Below, piece after piece: positions 33,076 to 44,984 of a stretch of DNA of 64,000 nucleotides. The position numbers were made by a program, and so were the translations under genes. The notes under the pieces were generated by a model. It was not told the DNA's origin. It did no database searches and saw nothing but the letters and a program-made list of their open reading frames with translations. The stretch lies in the NCBI GenBank assembly GCA_015680905.1, contig CM027383.1, positions 85,159,001 through 85,223,000 of the forward strand, in the 5' to 3' direction. Numbering within the stretch: position 1 is the first letter of the stretch; every line of letters starts with the position of its first letter. The stretch comes from Coptis chinensis (lineage: Eukaryota > Streptophyta > Magnoliopsida > Ranunculales > Ranunculaceae).

Positions 33076-34839
33076 ATGGCCCTCACTAGAAGTTTAGATT
33101 GCACGAGCAAAATTTTATGGAAAATTTTCAAAATGGTCTTTTCATCCTTTCTTTGACAACGAAATATTACGTAGAGGGATGGTACCCTCTTTTACACCAT
33201 AAGCAAACATTTTATTCGGAGAATTAGTCTTGTTATTTTATAAAAGCGGTTATTTCCAAAGCGGACAATTCTTTGTCCGTGCTAATGAATCTTGGCGTGA
33301 ATTGACTATGGAAATCATCTCGAGGTACTTCAAATTCCTATTACAAACCAAAGGAGTACACCTTCGAGTTCACCTTTTCGATAATATCCGGCATCGATGT
33401 TTGCAACTATCCTTCCGCGGCCCGATACAACCCGGAAGAACCGTATTGTTTATCGGCGATCCTTACAAAAGAACCAATTATCTGTGATCCAATGGGTAGC
33501 TCATAATGTCCTAGGCACATCTAAGACTTCGAAATAACAAAACCACTCCTCCATTTACTCACGGGTGTTGCGGACTAACTGCAATGAATTTTGCATTATT
33601 AAATTTCTGCGGAATCGCGATTGCGCGTGCTAGGAAAAAGGCGGCTCCTTTACCAACCATTGTAACACTTATCATGATAAATTGGGGTTTTCTAGCGGTT
33701 CTCCTCATACACCTCTTGAGCGGCTAACATTCTTACCATTCACTTTCGGTATGTAGGAGCGATTACGGAACCCGGCGTTGCAAAAGAACCATGTCGGTGC
33801 GGGGACCAAGCGGCGATTGTTCCACCGATAACATTTTTACTGAAAATGCATTATGCAACGTATTTAATCCAATGGAAGGGCTTAAGCAATTCAACAAGGA
33901 CTGATGACATTATTCAAGCGTCGAACATTATTATCACCCGACCTTCTTGAATTTCGGGACTGCGGACAATAAGCGAAGAGGAACAAGCACAATTTTTGCA
34001 TAGCCACAACCCGGTTCTTGGCAAATCACACTCTCATAATGGAGAACCACGCCAAGATTTACCAAGCGAGAAAGCAAAATGTTGCAACAGTACATTGCCG
34101 CGGATTGGCGGCATAGAAAATCTTATAAGCGGATCCCTTCCACAGCGGGATCCTAGCCGTTACTTGGGCCAATGAAACCATTTAAATTTTGAAATTTTAT
34201 ATTATTTATCATTTTCTTTTTAGTTTTTAATTTTCATATGGTAAATTGTTTCTCTCGTAATTATTCTCATCATGCTCTAATATTTTTATTTGTTTAAGCG
34301 GGTCACATTTTTTTCACACAATGGAAGCTCAAAGATGATTCGAAACAATCCTTCCATTCATTGTTGAATTCTCCGGCATATGGACATCTTTTGGGGACTA
34401 CATCACTCAAGTTGGGTGGAACTCTCTCATTCTACACCGGAGCGGACATACTCCCCGGGTTTGGCGGTTTATTTTTATAATAACATGGAAGATCTACCAC
34501 ATCGGGGTTTCCCTTTGAATGGATTTACACTACGTGTTGGAAACACCCGACCGCTTTTATGAGCCAACGGTGGCTATGGCTCTAGACCTTCCTCCTCTTC
34601 GGCCGGACCTCCCCATCCAATACATGATAGAGAATGACCTTAATGACTACTCTAGGGAGGATTTTGCTGCCCGCTATGGCGATGGCCTTGCCACGTCAAA
34701 GAAGCGTGCGAAGGCGGCGATGGCGAAATTCACTATTCCACTAGCCGGTATGACCATGAATGTAGGAACGCCATGTTATTTATTCTTCGAATATCATGGG
34801 AGATTGGCATTTTTCCACGGCATCAAAGGAAGCGTGTAA
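33076..34839 (+). pseudogene. Element A ORF beta (second ORF after pol), unknown function, broken
   Basis: Starts near ATG 33076 (MALTRSLDCTSKILWK). It continues in changing frames: ESWRELTMEIISRYFKFLLQ (33280-), GLAVYFYNNMEDLP (about 34460), then the longest clean piece 34519-34839 (MDLHYVLETPDRFYEPTVAM, PIQYMIENDLNDYSREDF). It ends GRLAFFHGIKGSV. The YFYNN string also occurs in B ORF beta (SYFYNNCIFFEG). No known domain recognised; no obvious membrane anchor. Followed about 640 bases later by a PPT-like module. Confidence 0.5.
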
Positions 34840-36898
34840 GACATTCCATGCATTGGCCCGACAGCGTACCACCTTGACATTCTGAGAACTAGTAATTGAG
34901 AATCTTAAGAAGGCTCGGTCTTTTAAATAAGACTATATCACCACCCGATTCTGACATGCGGGATAGTGAGGACATACTTCCACGAGTTTGCAGCCACCTT
35001 TCAAAGGCTGGGTAAAGGTCGACTCTATGTGTCCAACAAACAAGATAATTAGTTCCTTGCGATTTGGGACATGGACCGCATACCACAAAGGTATCTCAAA
35101 AAAGTTAGTTCTTTCCCAATGATGATGATAAAATGATAGCTCATCTAGATAATGCAAAGAAAAGGAAGTGGAGTGAAGTCACGGAAAGCTATGATAGATT
35201 GGCGGGATCTTGAAGGAATGGCATTTCTACGAGGGGCGAGGCAAGGAAGGACTATCCCCGGTTCAAGGTTTTGGGGCAATGTGAGTTGATGCATGTACAT
35301 ATTTGTTTTATGTTTTGATGTGAAATAAATAAGTGACCTAACGATTGCTACTCTAACGATTGTTCTTCTACTTTTATGATGTATAATATATAGTGTGTTA
35401 CAATAAATTTACGTGGAAGATGTCGACTTTATTTTTGCTCAAAGCCTCTCGGGTATACTCTTTTCTTCCTCTTAAACACTTTGAGGACCACGATGTCCAT
35501 TTGTTTGGGGTGGTGAGAACCTTTTGCAAAAATTAGGCATGCATAGTTGTATATAGTTTACTTAATATCTCTAAATAAAGCGTGTTTAGTGACAAATTCT
35601 CGTTTCTCTTTCTATGATGAAAAATATTTAGAAATCTCACCCTAGCATCGAAATTAGGACTTGTTCTTAGAAACTTAATTTAATCACGTTATGCAATAGT
35701 TTTTACATCTTTTCATGAGCATTCATGCAGCGACTATCATTAAATGTATCTGGCGATAAGTTTAAGGACCCAAGGTTAGACAACTTAGTTTCCATATCTG
35801 TAAGAATCTAACCAAAAGCCTCAAATGTATGATATATGAGTAATGACCGCGAGAGGTAGTTCTTCGAATAGAGAAGTTCACCGCGTCTACTTACTTGATC
35901 ACTACCCCCCAAATCCTAGAAGAATTTAGGCCTTCTTTGGATCGATATAGCCAAAAATTAGCACACTGTAAAATTTTTTTTTTACCGCTAATTAAGCCCA
36001 TTTGAACCTTTCATTAATCCTTTCTACTTCACCAATAAAAATCATTACCCATCTAGTAACCACAAATAAATAAGCCTACCTAGATGATGAGTATGATGAA
36101 ATAGGATGAAGTCTTGAGAAAAATGAAGAAAAAACCTTGTCACAAATCAAAATCGGTTACTGTTTTTGGGAAAAGAAAAGAAAAAAAAATAGAAATATGT
36201 TTCCAAAAATCAAAAGAAATATCAAGGTTAGAATTTCCCCAAAGATCAAATCAAAAGGGAATACAAAAGCTTGAAAAATCCAAGTGTGGAAACCATGTTA
36301 GAAGCAAGAAAAAAAAAAGGATTTCTCTAGTATAAATATCTAGAAGACCTTATTCTCTCATACTTATCATTTTTTTGAATTTTCCATTCCATTTTCTTTT
36401 ACACTACCACCTAAGCCCCATAACACCTAATAAAGACCTCTAGCTCATTAGGAATAGGATAGTGTGATAATAAGTAGTAGTTGTGACTTCTCGACCTCGG
36501 CTCCTCATTTGTCATTGAGTATGTGAGGAAACGCGTGTGCCCACTTGCACCTTTGGAGATATAAAGCTTGAGTGGAAAAATAAGAGAGAAATTGTGTTTA
36601 GACACATACACTGTGAGAACCTACTTAAGGGCGCTATCAAAGGATCCGAGAAACGGCCCTGCTTTCGTACATTTCATTATTTAGATCACTGCATGCATGC
36701 TCATGCGTAGATGTTTAGATTATTGTATGTATATTAACTTGAATTTGAAAAGAATAAAATCCTTGTTTCCCTTGCTAGTGAGATGTCTAGATACACGAGA
36801 TTAATTAAAGAAACAAGCCTTTGTTCTTGAGTCGTTGTAGTATAAATGAAGTTTGTGAGTATCTTCTCGGAAAACTCTCACGAGGGCTATAACTTCGT

Positions 36899-36949
36899 CC
36901 ACTAGGGAATTCCTAGTGGTTCAAGGCCTGTTGCATATGGTCAATGCAA
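36899..36949 (+). other. Pair of hairpins conserved between elements A and B
   Basis: CCACTAGG...CCTAGTGG (36899-36919) and TTGCAT...ATGCAA (36931-36949). The same pair stands at 43438-43489 and 55284-55334. Confidence 0.6.
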
Positions 36950-37024
36950 CCGCGCTCTCTGCTTGAAATGAGATTTAGCTTAGGACAACACATTTTTGAT
37001 CACTTATCGTTTTAATGTCTCTTC

Positions 37025-37064
37025 TTTGCTTGAGGACAAGCAAAGTCTTTGTTTGGGGGTGGTG
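37025..37064 (+). promoter_or_regulatory. Hairpin plus polypurine tract before the 3' LTR of A
   Basis: CTTTGCTTG-AGGA-CAAGCAAAG hairpin, then TTTGTTTGGGGGTGGTG abutting TGATAAG. The G-rich tract at the LTR edge is the expected plus-strand primer. Confidence 0.75.
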
Positions 37065-38937
37065 TGATAAGCACCCAAAACTGTAATATTAAACCTCGAG
37101 AGACATAGCATTTTGGTCAATTATGTGTTTAATAATCATGTAATAATTATATTTTTCGTACTTTTTGGGGTTTCCGCAATTAAAAATGAAGATAGCGATA
37201 AAACATGCATCAAAGTCTGAGGAATCTGGGAATATTTGGAGTTTCCCACTCGACCCGTAAAAGCGAAGTTTCAAAAAAAGAACCGGTCGAGCGGGCCCAC
37301 ATATGAAGAAGCATGAAACTTCCGATGCTCGGATCGGATAAATCTAGGTGCCGGCGTTGGCTAGTGAAGCTGCCAAATACAAGAATCTGGGAATATTGGA
37401 ATTCCCGCTCAATCCCCGTAAAGCCCAAACAAAGCGACTAGAGCGAAGTTTCCAAAGAAACGAGAACCGGTCTTGAGCGGGCCCACATATAAAGAGGCGA
37501 GGAAACTTCCGAAGCTCAAATCGATAAATCTAGGTGCCGGCGTGGGCTAGTGAAGCTGCCATAGCGACGGGGCGGCGAACTCTGCGCAGGACAAAAAAGT
37601 AAATAAAAGCGCCAATTTTAGCGCCCCATGACACACTAAGTGGACACATTATCTGCGGGCCCCGAAGACATGATGAGTCGGCATAGGCGGGTGGCAAATG
37701 ATGGTTTCAAATTGATACCACCTGGCAAGAGAGAAGACCGTATCAATTCAAACCGGTGGTTTGAATTGAAATAAACTAAAACAAAACAAAAATGGCAAAA
37801 AAAGACGAAAAGTTAAAACAATTAAAACAAAACTTTGATTCTCAAAGTTTGAACCATTCAATTAGCATAAGGCCAAAAGCAAATTAAATCGGGTCACGGA
37901 TGGTCATCCTATGATGCCTATAAATATGAAGGCTTAGCGCTTCATTAGAAAACCTTCAACATATTAATGCTTTAGCTTCACGTTAAATTTCTTTCTTCGA
38001 CTTACCTTCCGTCATTTTTGTTTCATTGACTTAATCTGATAAGTTATTTTACCTTAATAACGGTTATTTCTTTCCTTGTTTAATTTACGTCACCGCAATT
38101 ATTTACTTAATGTATCACACAAGTTTTATTATTCCTCTATGATGATGAGCTAATCCCCTCGGGGGGGGTTATCTTTGCTTCGTGTAAAATCGGATTGACT
38201 TCGTTAATATTCTAGAATCACTACTTAGGAATTAGACATAGAATTAACATCCGGTCCCAAAATGGCCCGAGGCTGTACAAAGTTGGAGATCTTGATGCTC
38301 CGGGGCAGATCTGTAGCGACAAAATGTCTGTGGCGACTCTGTCGGTGTCGAACGACTCTCCAATTAAATCCGGTGATGTGAACTGTGCGGGAGCGAAATA
38401 ATATATACCGAGATGAGGTATTATCGAAACTCCTTATGCTAGTGAAATCGACCTAGAGATGTGGGCATGCACTAGGGATCAATACTTTCGGCGTCGTCTC
38501 GAAGCGAGGCGAACTAGAGATGTAGTGATTTAGTAATAAAAGCTGTTGAAAAATGATTCTTGCATGAGCATGATTAACTCTCTCCCTGTTTCTCTACTTT
38601 TATTTACCTACATATAATCGCCCGTAGTAATTTATATTATTTGCATTACCGTTATTTTAATTAAAACCAACTAAAAGAAACCTAAAAATCTTACTCACCT
38701 AAAGTTGTAACTCCGGTTGTGAACCTATCCGTGCCACTAAGGTTTGGGCGATCCCTTACTCGACCTATCCTACCAATCCCACGTGAGTAAGGTAACTTGA
38801 CTAAAAAGCGTCACGACAATCACGGACGTTGGACTTTGGACTTTGGACTTGGGTGTGGACCTCGGACTTTGGATTTGCGGACCTCGGACTTAAGAAAATA
38901 AATGGCGAAAACCAAATAAACGTGTGTAAAAGCGTGT
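37065..38937 (+). repeat. LTR-A, 3' copy (last 8 bases missing)
   Basis: 1.87 kb, nearly identical to 20722-22601 including the internal duplication and TATAAATA at 37919. It stops at AAAAGCG and continues as TGTTCTACAACACC of element B. The copy at 50066-50411 keeps the terminal TTTTATCA. A deletion of about 410 bases explains the difference. Confidence 0.85.
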
Positions 38938-39960
38938 TCTACAACACCGTGGAGTTGGAGGGGAGGGAGTAGGATTTTGTGATGGTAAGGAAGAAGAGAA
39001 GGGAGTTGACTCACGGATTTGTTGGTCGAGATTCTAGGCATTCCGCCTAGAATCCATCCGAGGCTACTTTACAGGAGCCCCATTGGCGAAGTGGAGCCAT
39101 TGATGAAGCGTTCTTGTCATCAATGGGAGCTACAATACAAACTCCCATTGTGTTCGCCAGGCATCCTCGGGGACCAACCAACCCGCTACGCCCCGGTGGA
39201 TTGGTCGAAATGTCCTAGGGGGAAGGACAAGGTCGGCGACATCGGTCCGACCTGCCTCCACGTACTATGGTACTCCAGAGAGCGCGAGCACGCGATTTAC
39301 GTATCCGGAGTTTTTCTTTGAAAGCATGATTAGGGGGTCGGAAGGTCTTTGGCACCTCTTCCGTGTTAATCACCAAGATCATCTTTGAAGATGAAAGCTC
39401 CGGTAATGCGGAGGATCTACATTACCCCGCACCGTAACACGCGTATCTATAGGGAGTGTGTCCAACAAGTTTGGAGGAGGGATGAGATAGAGAAGAAGAA
39501 GAAGAAGGATGGAGGAGCTGAGAATGAAGAGGAGGAGGATGAGGATGCCTCCGAGGATGAGGAGGGCGACTGCTTTGATGCAGGATGCCTTCCAGGTGTT
39601 GATTCGGCGGTAAGCGCATGGCTATGCTTCATAGGGGCATCGTTCACTAAACACTATCTGCCTGAGACCTCCGGACTCGACGACGACTATTCATCACAAC
39701 TTCGAGATCCGCACCCAGGATGAGAGGATGAGAGATGGGAGCAAGCGGTGAGATGGAAGCCAGCAGCCGGTTTAGAGTGGATATGCTTGCACGCTTCCCA
39801 CCTCATCTGGACTCTGCCCGGGGACACAACTCTACGAGGCATGGCGTCGTCGGCGAAGGACTCCTTCTTCCTTCTTCTACGAGAGCCGTGAGCCACCACT
39901 AGAGAGTGTGCCCTCCGCCACCCGGCGGCGCAGCTTGTTTAGAAGAGTCCGAGGATTGAT
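38938..39960 (+). pseudogene. Element B ORF alpha, copy 1 (5' end deleted)
   Basis: Unknown protein in the env position. Pieces: RIHPRLLYRSPIGEVEPLMK and PVDWSKCPRGKDKVGDIGPT (39019-39321), then IYRECVQQVWRRDEIEKKKK leading into an acidic tract (ENEEEEDEDASEDEEGD, 39520-39575). In copy 2 the C-terminal part has a hydrophobic LIVVVVLFIFVVFIVM that could be a membrane anchor. Basic-then-acidic low complexity in the middle. Its start is lost in the 38937 deletion; compare 50561-51863. Confidence 0.5.
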
Positions 39961-40117
39961 AGTGGTTGTTGTTTTATTTATTTTTGTTGTTTTATTGTAA
40001 TGTAACTTTTATTTCCGTAATTTGAATTTTGTAGTGGTGGTACTCGAATGAAATTTTAATATAAGGGCCTATTTTCATTATGCATGGTTGTTTTCATATT
40101 GACCCCACCTTCCCAAC

Positions 40118-40131
40118 TTGTTTTGGGGTGG
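40118..40131 (+). promoter_or_regulatory. PPT-like motif after ORF alpha, copy 1
   Basis: CTTGTTTTGGGGTGG about 160 bases after the ORF alpha region, resembling the true polypurine tract at 43579. Confidence 0.4.
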
Positions 40132-40432
40132 TTTTATCAATTCAAGCATGATTTTTGTATAACCCTCGTATTAGAATTAATTCTGCGAGTCAAGGTGAAA
40201 ATATGGTTGTTTAGGCAGAAATATGATCAAGTATCATTGTAGGATGAAATCTAGATTAAATAGGTACATTCTATCATAAAATCAACCTAAAAGATAATTG
40301 GGTTTGAATTAGAATCCGTTAGTTATGAGTTGTTTCCGCTTTCGAGTTTGGAAATTTTAGGATTTCGAAACTGCCGTAATTAGTTTTGGCAACTTTCCGA
40401 TCCTTTTTAGCAACTTTAAACCTATATAAACT

Positions 40433-40440
40433 TGATACAA
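40433..40440 (+). promoter_or_regulatory. Internal TATA-like site before ORF beta, copy 1
   Basis: TATATAAA followed by an A/C-rich leader (CTCACAACTCACACTATACC), about 390 bases before the ORF beta region. Element A has a counterpart at 32465. Confidence 0.4.
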
Positions 40441-40822
40441 ACTATTCTCACAACTCACACTATACCTAAACTCCATCACTCACCCTTCACACCCGCGATT
40501 CGGACGTTTTAGACTTCATTTTGCAAATCACCCTTCGAGCCACCCTTCTGCAGCGCTACATACTACACTTCCGACAAAATTTTACTCGGCCAGCGCCCGC
40601 GCTTCCATAGAAGCGACGCTTAAAACACTGGAATTCCAAAATACTAAGAGCGCCCGTGCCCCCAAGTCAAAAATCTCCCCACCACTACTTACGGAATTCC
40701 AAATTACAAAGAGACTTCATTCAGTTAGTTGGCCTTCGGCCGACTTCCGTGGACCAGAAATTTTCCGGTTTTTCGCGTAGTATCCGGATCTTTTCGCAGC
40801 TATTCCAAAACGTAATTTTGAG

Positions 40823-41744
40823 ATGACATCTCCAACATTGATACCGAACAAATCTTTGAAGATTTGTTCCAAAGCACTACTTTACGGTGCTTGGTTTCGC
40901 GAGGTGATCACATCGTTGGTCGGGAACCTCTTATGGTAAGACCGGTGAACTTTATTCTCCAAAGACTTGCATCTTATTTTTATAATAACTGCATTTTCTT
41001 TGAGGGACCGGACGGAGAACAAGTGTTCTCCATCAACATTGACGATGAACCAATGGAAATTACCGTGTTCTTGCTAGCATTTGTTCTTGGACTTGCTATG
41101 CCCATGGCCGATACAAGACCCATGGTGCTATTGGGTCGATAATATGCATGTCTACACTTATGAAGTCTTTGCACGAGGCTTATGGGGCGTGCATTTTCCA
41201 GATTGAGGACCAAAGGGACTATAACGTTGCCCTTGGTAGCTTTGTCCATGAACATAGGAACTGTTATGTTTTGGATTATGCTAAACATTTTAGGGAATGG
41301 CGTTTTTTTCAAATGAATGACGCCACTTGCAGCGTTTTCCTTTGCTTTTTAGCCAATGGACGGCGGTTCTATGACCTTCCCGGAAACTTTGATGTCTAGT
41401 TTAGCACGAGCCCATACCATGAGGCATAAGTACCTTCTTATGCTGTTCTAGTTTCACGATTATGTTATGTTTCTTTCCCCGTTTTTGTACACGCTTCACG
41501 GATTGGATTAGGGGTAGACACGGTCGCACCCACCAATAGTATTATTCGATCTTTCCGTCAAATGACTTGGCAAGGGTGGCGGATACAACCTCACCGTTGC
41601 ACCCTACACCCCATCGGACTGCTGGCACTTAATAGGTTAGCAACCATAGATGATAAATGGCGTGAAGCCCGGCAAATTATCATAGCATGGCAGATCGCGA
41701 AGAAGGAACCTCACTTCTTTATAGAAGTGGAGGATGAGCGATGA
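40823..41744 (+). pseudogene. Element B ORF beta, copy 1, unknown function
   Basis: The most readable frame gives TLRCLVSRGDHIVGREPLMV, RLASYFYNNCIFFEGPDGEQ and FLLAFVLGLAMPM (40864-41142). Then, in other frames, ALGSFVHEHRNCYVLDYAKH and finally RLATIDDKWREARQIIIAWQ to the stop ending at 41744. It has the average composition of a soluble protein with one hydrophobic segment. I recognise no family. An ATG at 40823 is a possible start, but in a different frame. Confidence 0.5.
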
Positions 41745-41960
41745 TGATAAATAATAAAGGAGGAGGTAAGTTTTAGTTTTACGGTAGTGTCGGCTTATGT
41801 CCCAAGCAATTTCATTCTTTTAACCCCATAATGGGTAGAACTTCATTATAGAGTTGAGTGGGCTTTTATTTCCTATATTAGTGCGTTCTAACCTTTTTTT
41901 TGCGGATGTTCCCCGAATTTCACGCCATTTTGATGGTATTTTACTACCCTCTTTATTTAA

Positions 41961-41995
41961 ATGCTTTGAGGACAAAGCATGCTTTTGTTTGGGGG
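41961..41995 (+). promoter_or_regulatory. Hairpin plus PPT-like module after ORF beta, copy 1
   Basis: ATGCTTTG-AGGA-CAAAGCAT (41961-41980) then CTTTTGTTTGGGGG. Repeated at 53805-53841. The relic at 14722 has the same module directly before an LTR. Confidence 0.6.
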
Positions 41996-42581
41996 CATAG
42001 AAACACGCGTGTAATTAAGACATCTGCTAGGATATAAATATGTATAATATGCATTTGTTTTCTAGTAAAATTTTCAAAAATTTATAAATATAAATAAATA
42101 AGTTATGCTATACACTTAGGAATATTGGTATTGTTTCTTCTCTCTATGCTCTAACAATCTAGAAGTCTCACATAGCTTTTGCATCGTAATAATTGTTAGA
42201 AACTTAGGTTAATATGTAGGTAATAATCTTTGCATCTATCTATAAATATATTACATGAGTATCTATGATTGTTTGGCAAGAAGTTTCTAAAATCTAGGCT
42301 AGAGTACTTATTCTACAATCCTGTGAGAATATAGCCTAAAGCCTTATATGAGTGAAACAATTGAGAAATGACACAAGGGAGAAGTAAAATCCAGATAGAG
42401 AAATCACACGCCCACTTGCTTGATCACTAAACCATATCCTAAAAAGCGAATTTAGGCCCCTTTTGGATCGATATAGCCGAAATTCAAACCTATGAATTAT
42501 TTTCCGTTAATTAAGCCTTTGAGCCTTTCATTAGCCCTTCCATAAACCACAATTCCTTTACCCTTATTACAAAAACAAAAC

Positions 42582-42623
<42 letters not shown>

Positions 42624-43592
42624 CAACCCCCAATTAAGATAAGTCTCCAATAGAATGAGTGAAGAAAGAAGAAGAAAAACCTCGTGTAAACAAAAATTAG
42701 TTAGTTTCTTGGAAAAAAAGAAAAGAAGTTTCCATCTAAGGAAAAGAAAAAAAAAGAAATAAAATAAAAACTCCAAAAATAGAATAAAAAGGGAGTCAAA
42801 AGCCAAAGAAAAAGAAAAAAAAAAAAAATACGCTAAGGATGGAAACAAAGTGTAGAAGCAAAAGTAAATAACAAGGTTTTCTCTAGTTACATAATATGAA
42901 GACTCTATTATCTCAGACTTGTCCTTTAGAATATCCATTTCCTTCCTTCTTAAACCATCTCCTAATCCTCGTAACACCTAATAAAGACCTCTAGCTCAAT
43001 TAGGAATAGGTTAGTGTGATAGTAAGTGGCAGATGTGTTTGATCGACTCCGGCTTCGCGTGTCATTGAGATTGTAAGGTAAAGTGTACTCGTGTACAATC
43101 GGAGTAGCTTAAACTTGAGTGGAAAAATCAGAGTGTTGTTTCTTGACTATTATTGTGAGAACCTACTTAAGGACGCTTATTCCGAAGTTCTCGAAACAAA
43201 CCTCGCTAAACATTTTATAAACTTACTCATCAGGTATATGTTTATTGTAGATGATAGATTATTATGCATATATTAGCTTAGGTTTTTGACTTGGTTATTC
43301 TTGTTCATAGCTAGTGAGACGATAGATAATTTGGAGCATGAATAAGGAAACAATAGTTTTATTTTCTTAGTCGTTGTAGTATAGATGAAGTTTGTGAGTA
43401 CCTTCACCGAAAACTCTCCACGAGGCTATAACTCGGTCCACTAGGGAATTCCTAGTGGTTTAAGGCTTTGTTGCATATGGTCAATGCAATCGCACTCAAA
43501 TAAAACGAGATTAGGTAGAACTCCATTTTTGGTCACTTATTCTAATTTTCATCTTTGCTTGAGGACAAGCAAAATGCTGTTTGGGGGTGGTT
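41996..43592 (+). other. Element B 3' non-coding region, copy 1
   Basis: No gene. A (TA)n run at 42587-42615, A-rich purine stretches at 42660-42840, CACCTAATAAAGACCTCTAG shared with A, and hairpins at 43438-43489. The terminal hairpin TTTGCTTG-AGGA-CAAGCAAA (43554-43573) with TGTTTGGGGGTGG (43578-43590) touches LTR L2. Confidence 0.65.
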
Positions 43593-44984
43593 TGATAAGA
43601 GCCCAAAACTGTAGTTTTAACCCCTTAATAATCATACTGTTAGACCAATTATGTGAATAATAAGTAAGAGTTAATACTGATTACGTGTTTTTATGCATTT
43701 CAGGCTTCAAAGTCTATTATGTGCAGAAATGTGCCACTTTAGCGAGATAAAGGAGCAAAATTCAGCAGAACTTCCGAATGCCATATCTTTGGACTCAGAC
43801 CTCGGATTGAGGCCTACCTTATGTCAAAACGACCGGCTCGGAAAGAGCTTTGCAATGGTCTAAGCCTTGACCCAATTAGAGGAGCAGAAGTGGACGAAAA
43901 GTCTGTGGAAGCCAACTGCAGCTGAAGAGGCCTTTTTGGACTGAAAGAATTGGGTTTTGGGCCTGATTCTCTGGCCCAAAACATGGCTCCAAGCCCATGC
44001 ACGATTTTTGGATCTGGATGTATAAAAACAAAAGCTTGACTCAGTGTTAATGGAGTCAATGGCAGTTAGGTTAGGTAGATAGCTTAGAATAGAAAGTAGC
44101 CATTAAAATAGCTTATAGATCTAGATTTAATTGTTTTATTTAATTAGTTTCAAATCCTTTATTAGATTAAACCTTTGGATCTTGTTCTTCATTTGATTAG
44201 ATCAATAAAGTAGTATTTTTTATCAATTTCGATTTTGTCATTTCCATTTCTAGATCTAATTTCAATTCTTGTTCTTATTTCATTTTAGTCATTAATTTAG
44301 ATTTCGTTATTGTTTAAATTAGTAAATTTTAATGCTTATTATTATGTGTAGTTTTAATTTAAATGGAAATGATTGCGGAATGATTCAAGGCTAAACCTCC
44401 ATTAGAGGGGGTTGAGAAGCCTTGATGAAAGCTTGATTCCGTTTATCGTAGAGTCGTCGTAATTTCTATTCCACGCCCGAGAAATAATTAGTTCACCATG
44501 AGAATGGGTTTAATTGTTCACATGCTAGTTATTAATTGGTAGAAATGCCATGTGTAATTAGGGGATTAGGAAGAACCGCTTGTTCTGCGCAGCTCAATTC
44601 GGATTCGGAATTTTACTGCCGACTTAGTGGATTTAAGTTGAGTTAAGGTGGAATCAATCCCCCTCTAACTCCTTATCATAGAATCACCGTAGCATTCCCA
44701 TAGTTGTCTGATAATCGACTAGTTGCATCTTGTGGGTAGTTGCACCATAGTTTAGTTGCCCCTTCGTAAAGCTCTCATTGGCTTTAAGTAGAGTATCGGA
44801 GACTAGAATACAAGCATACGGAAGGACTAAGAGTGGAACGAACTTCCTACTCCACTTTATCTCATAGGATTGAGAGTAGAAGAAAACTTTGATAAATAAG
44901 CAACAAAAAAGATAGTTTAGTTTACTTACGTTTTGAATTCATCGCTCATTTTAAGTAGGTAGACTATTCATTTTACTTTTATCA
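43593..44984 (+). repeat. LTR-B copy L2, shared by B1 (3') and B2 (5')
   Basis: TGATAAGAGCCCAAAACTGT ... ACTTTTATCA, 1392 bp. A polypurine tract lies on its left and a primer-binding region (AAATGGCTGCCACGCCATC) on its right, so one LTR serves two internal regions. Nearly identical to L3. Confidence 0.9.
44021..44028 (+). promoter_or_regulatory. TATA box of LTR-B L2
   Basis: TATAAAAA, same place as in L1. Confidence 0.6.

Larger units (their letters stand above)
34840..37064 (+). other. Element A 3' non-coding region
   Basis: 2.2 kb without a supported gene. It holds a decayed PPT-like module (CACTTTGAGGACC...ATTTGTTTGGGGTGG, 35478-35516) and blocks shared with B: TTTGGATCGATATAGCC at about 35937, and CACCTAATAAAGACCTCTAG at about 36424. 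Two hairpins (36899-36919, 36931-36949) and the final hairpin plus polypurine tract (37025-37064) follow. Confidence 0.65.
20722..38937 (+). mobile_element. Element A: 18-kb Athila-type Ty3/Gypsy retrotransposon nested in B1
   Basis: Order: LTR, primer-binding site, gag, protease, RT, RNase H, integrase, two unknown ORFs, polypurine tract, LTR. The two LTRs (20722-22601, 37065-38937) are nearly identical apart from small indels, so insertion was recent. The left target duplication AAGCT is at 20717-20721. The right one is lost here, because a deletion removes the last 8 bases of the LTR and about 400 bases of B. It survives at 50412-50416 next to a duplicated LTR end. All coding regions contain stops or frameshifts as read. 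Confidence 0.9.

Noticed and set aside
39422..39647. Minus-strand Pro/Ser/His-rich frames
   Set aside because: Antisense shadow of the Glu/Asp-rich tract of ORF alpha.
42567..42977. 136-codon minus-strand frame rich in Phe/Leu/Tyr, resembling a membrane protein
   Set aside because: Caused by A-rich and TA-repeat DNA in the B 3' non-coding region; the second copy at 54586-54825 does not keep it.
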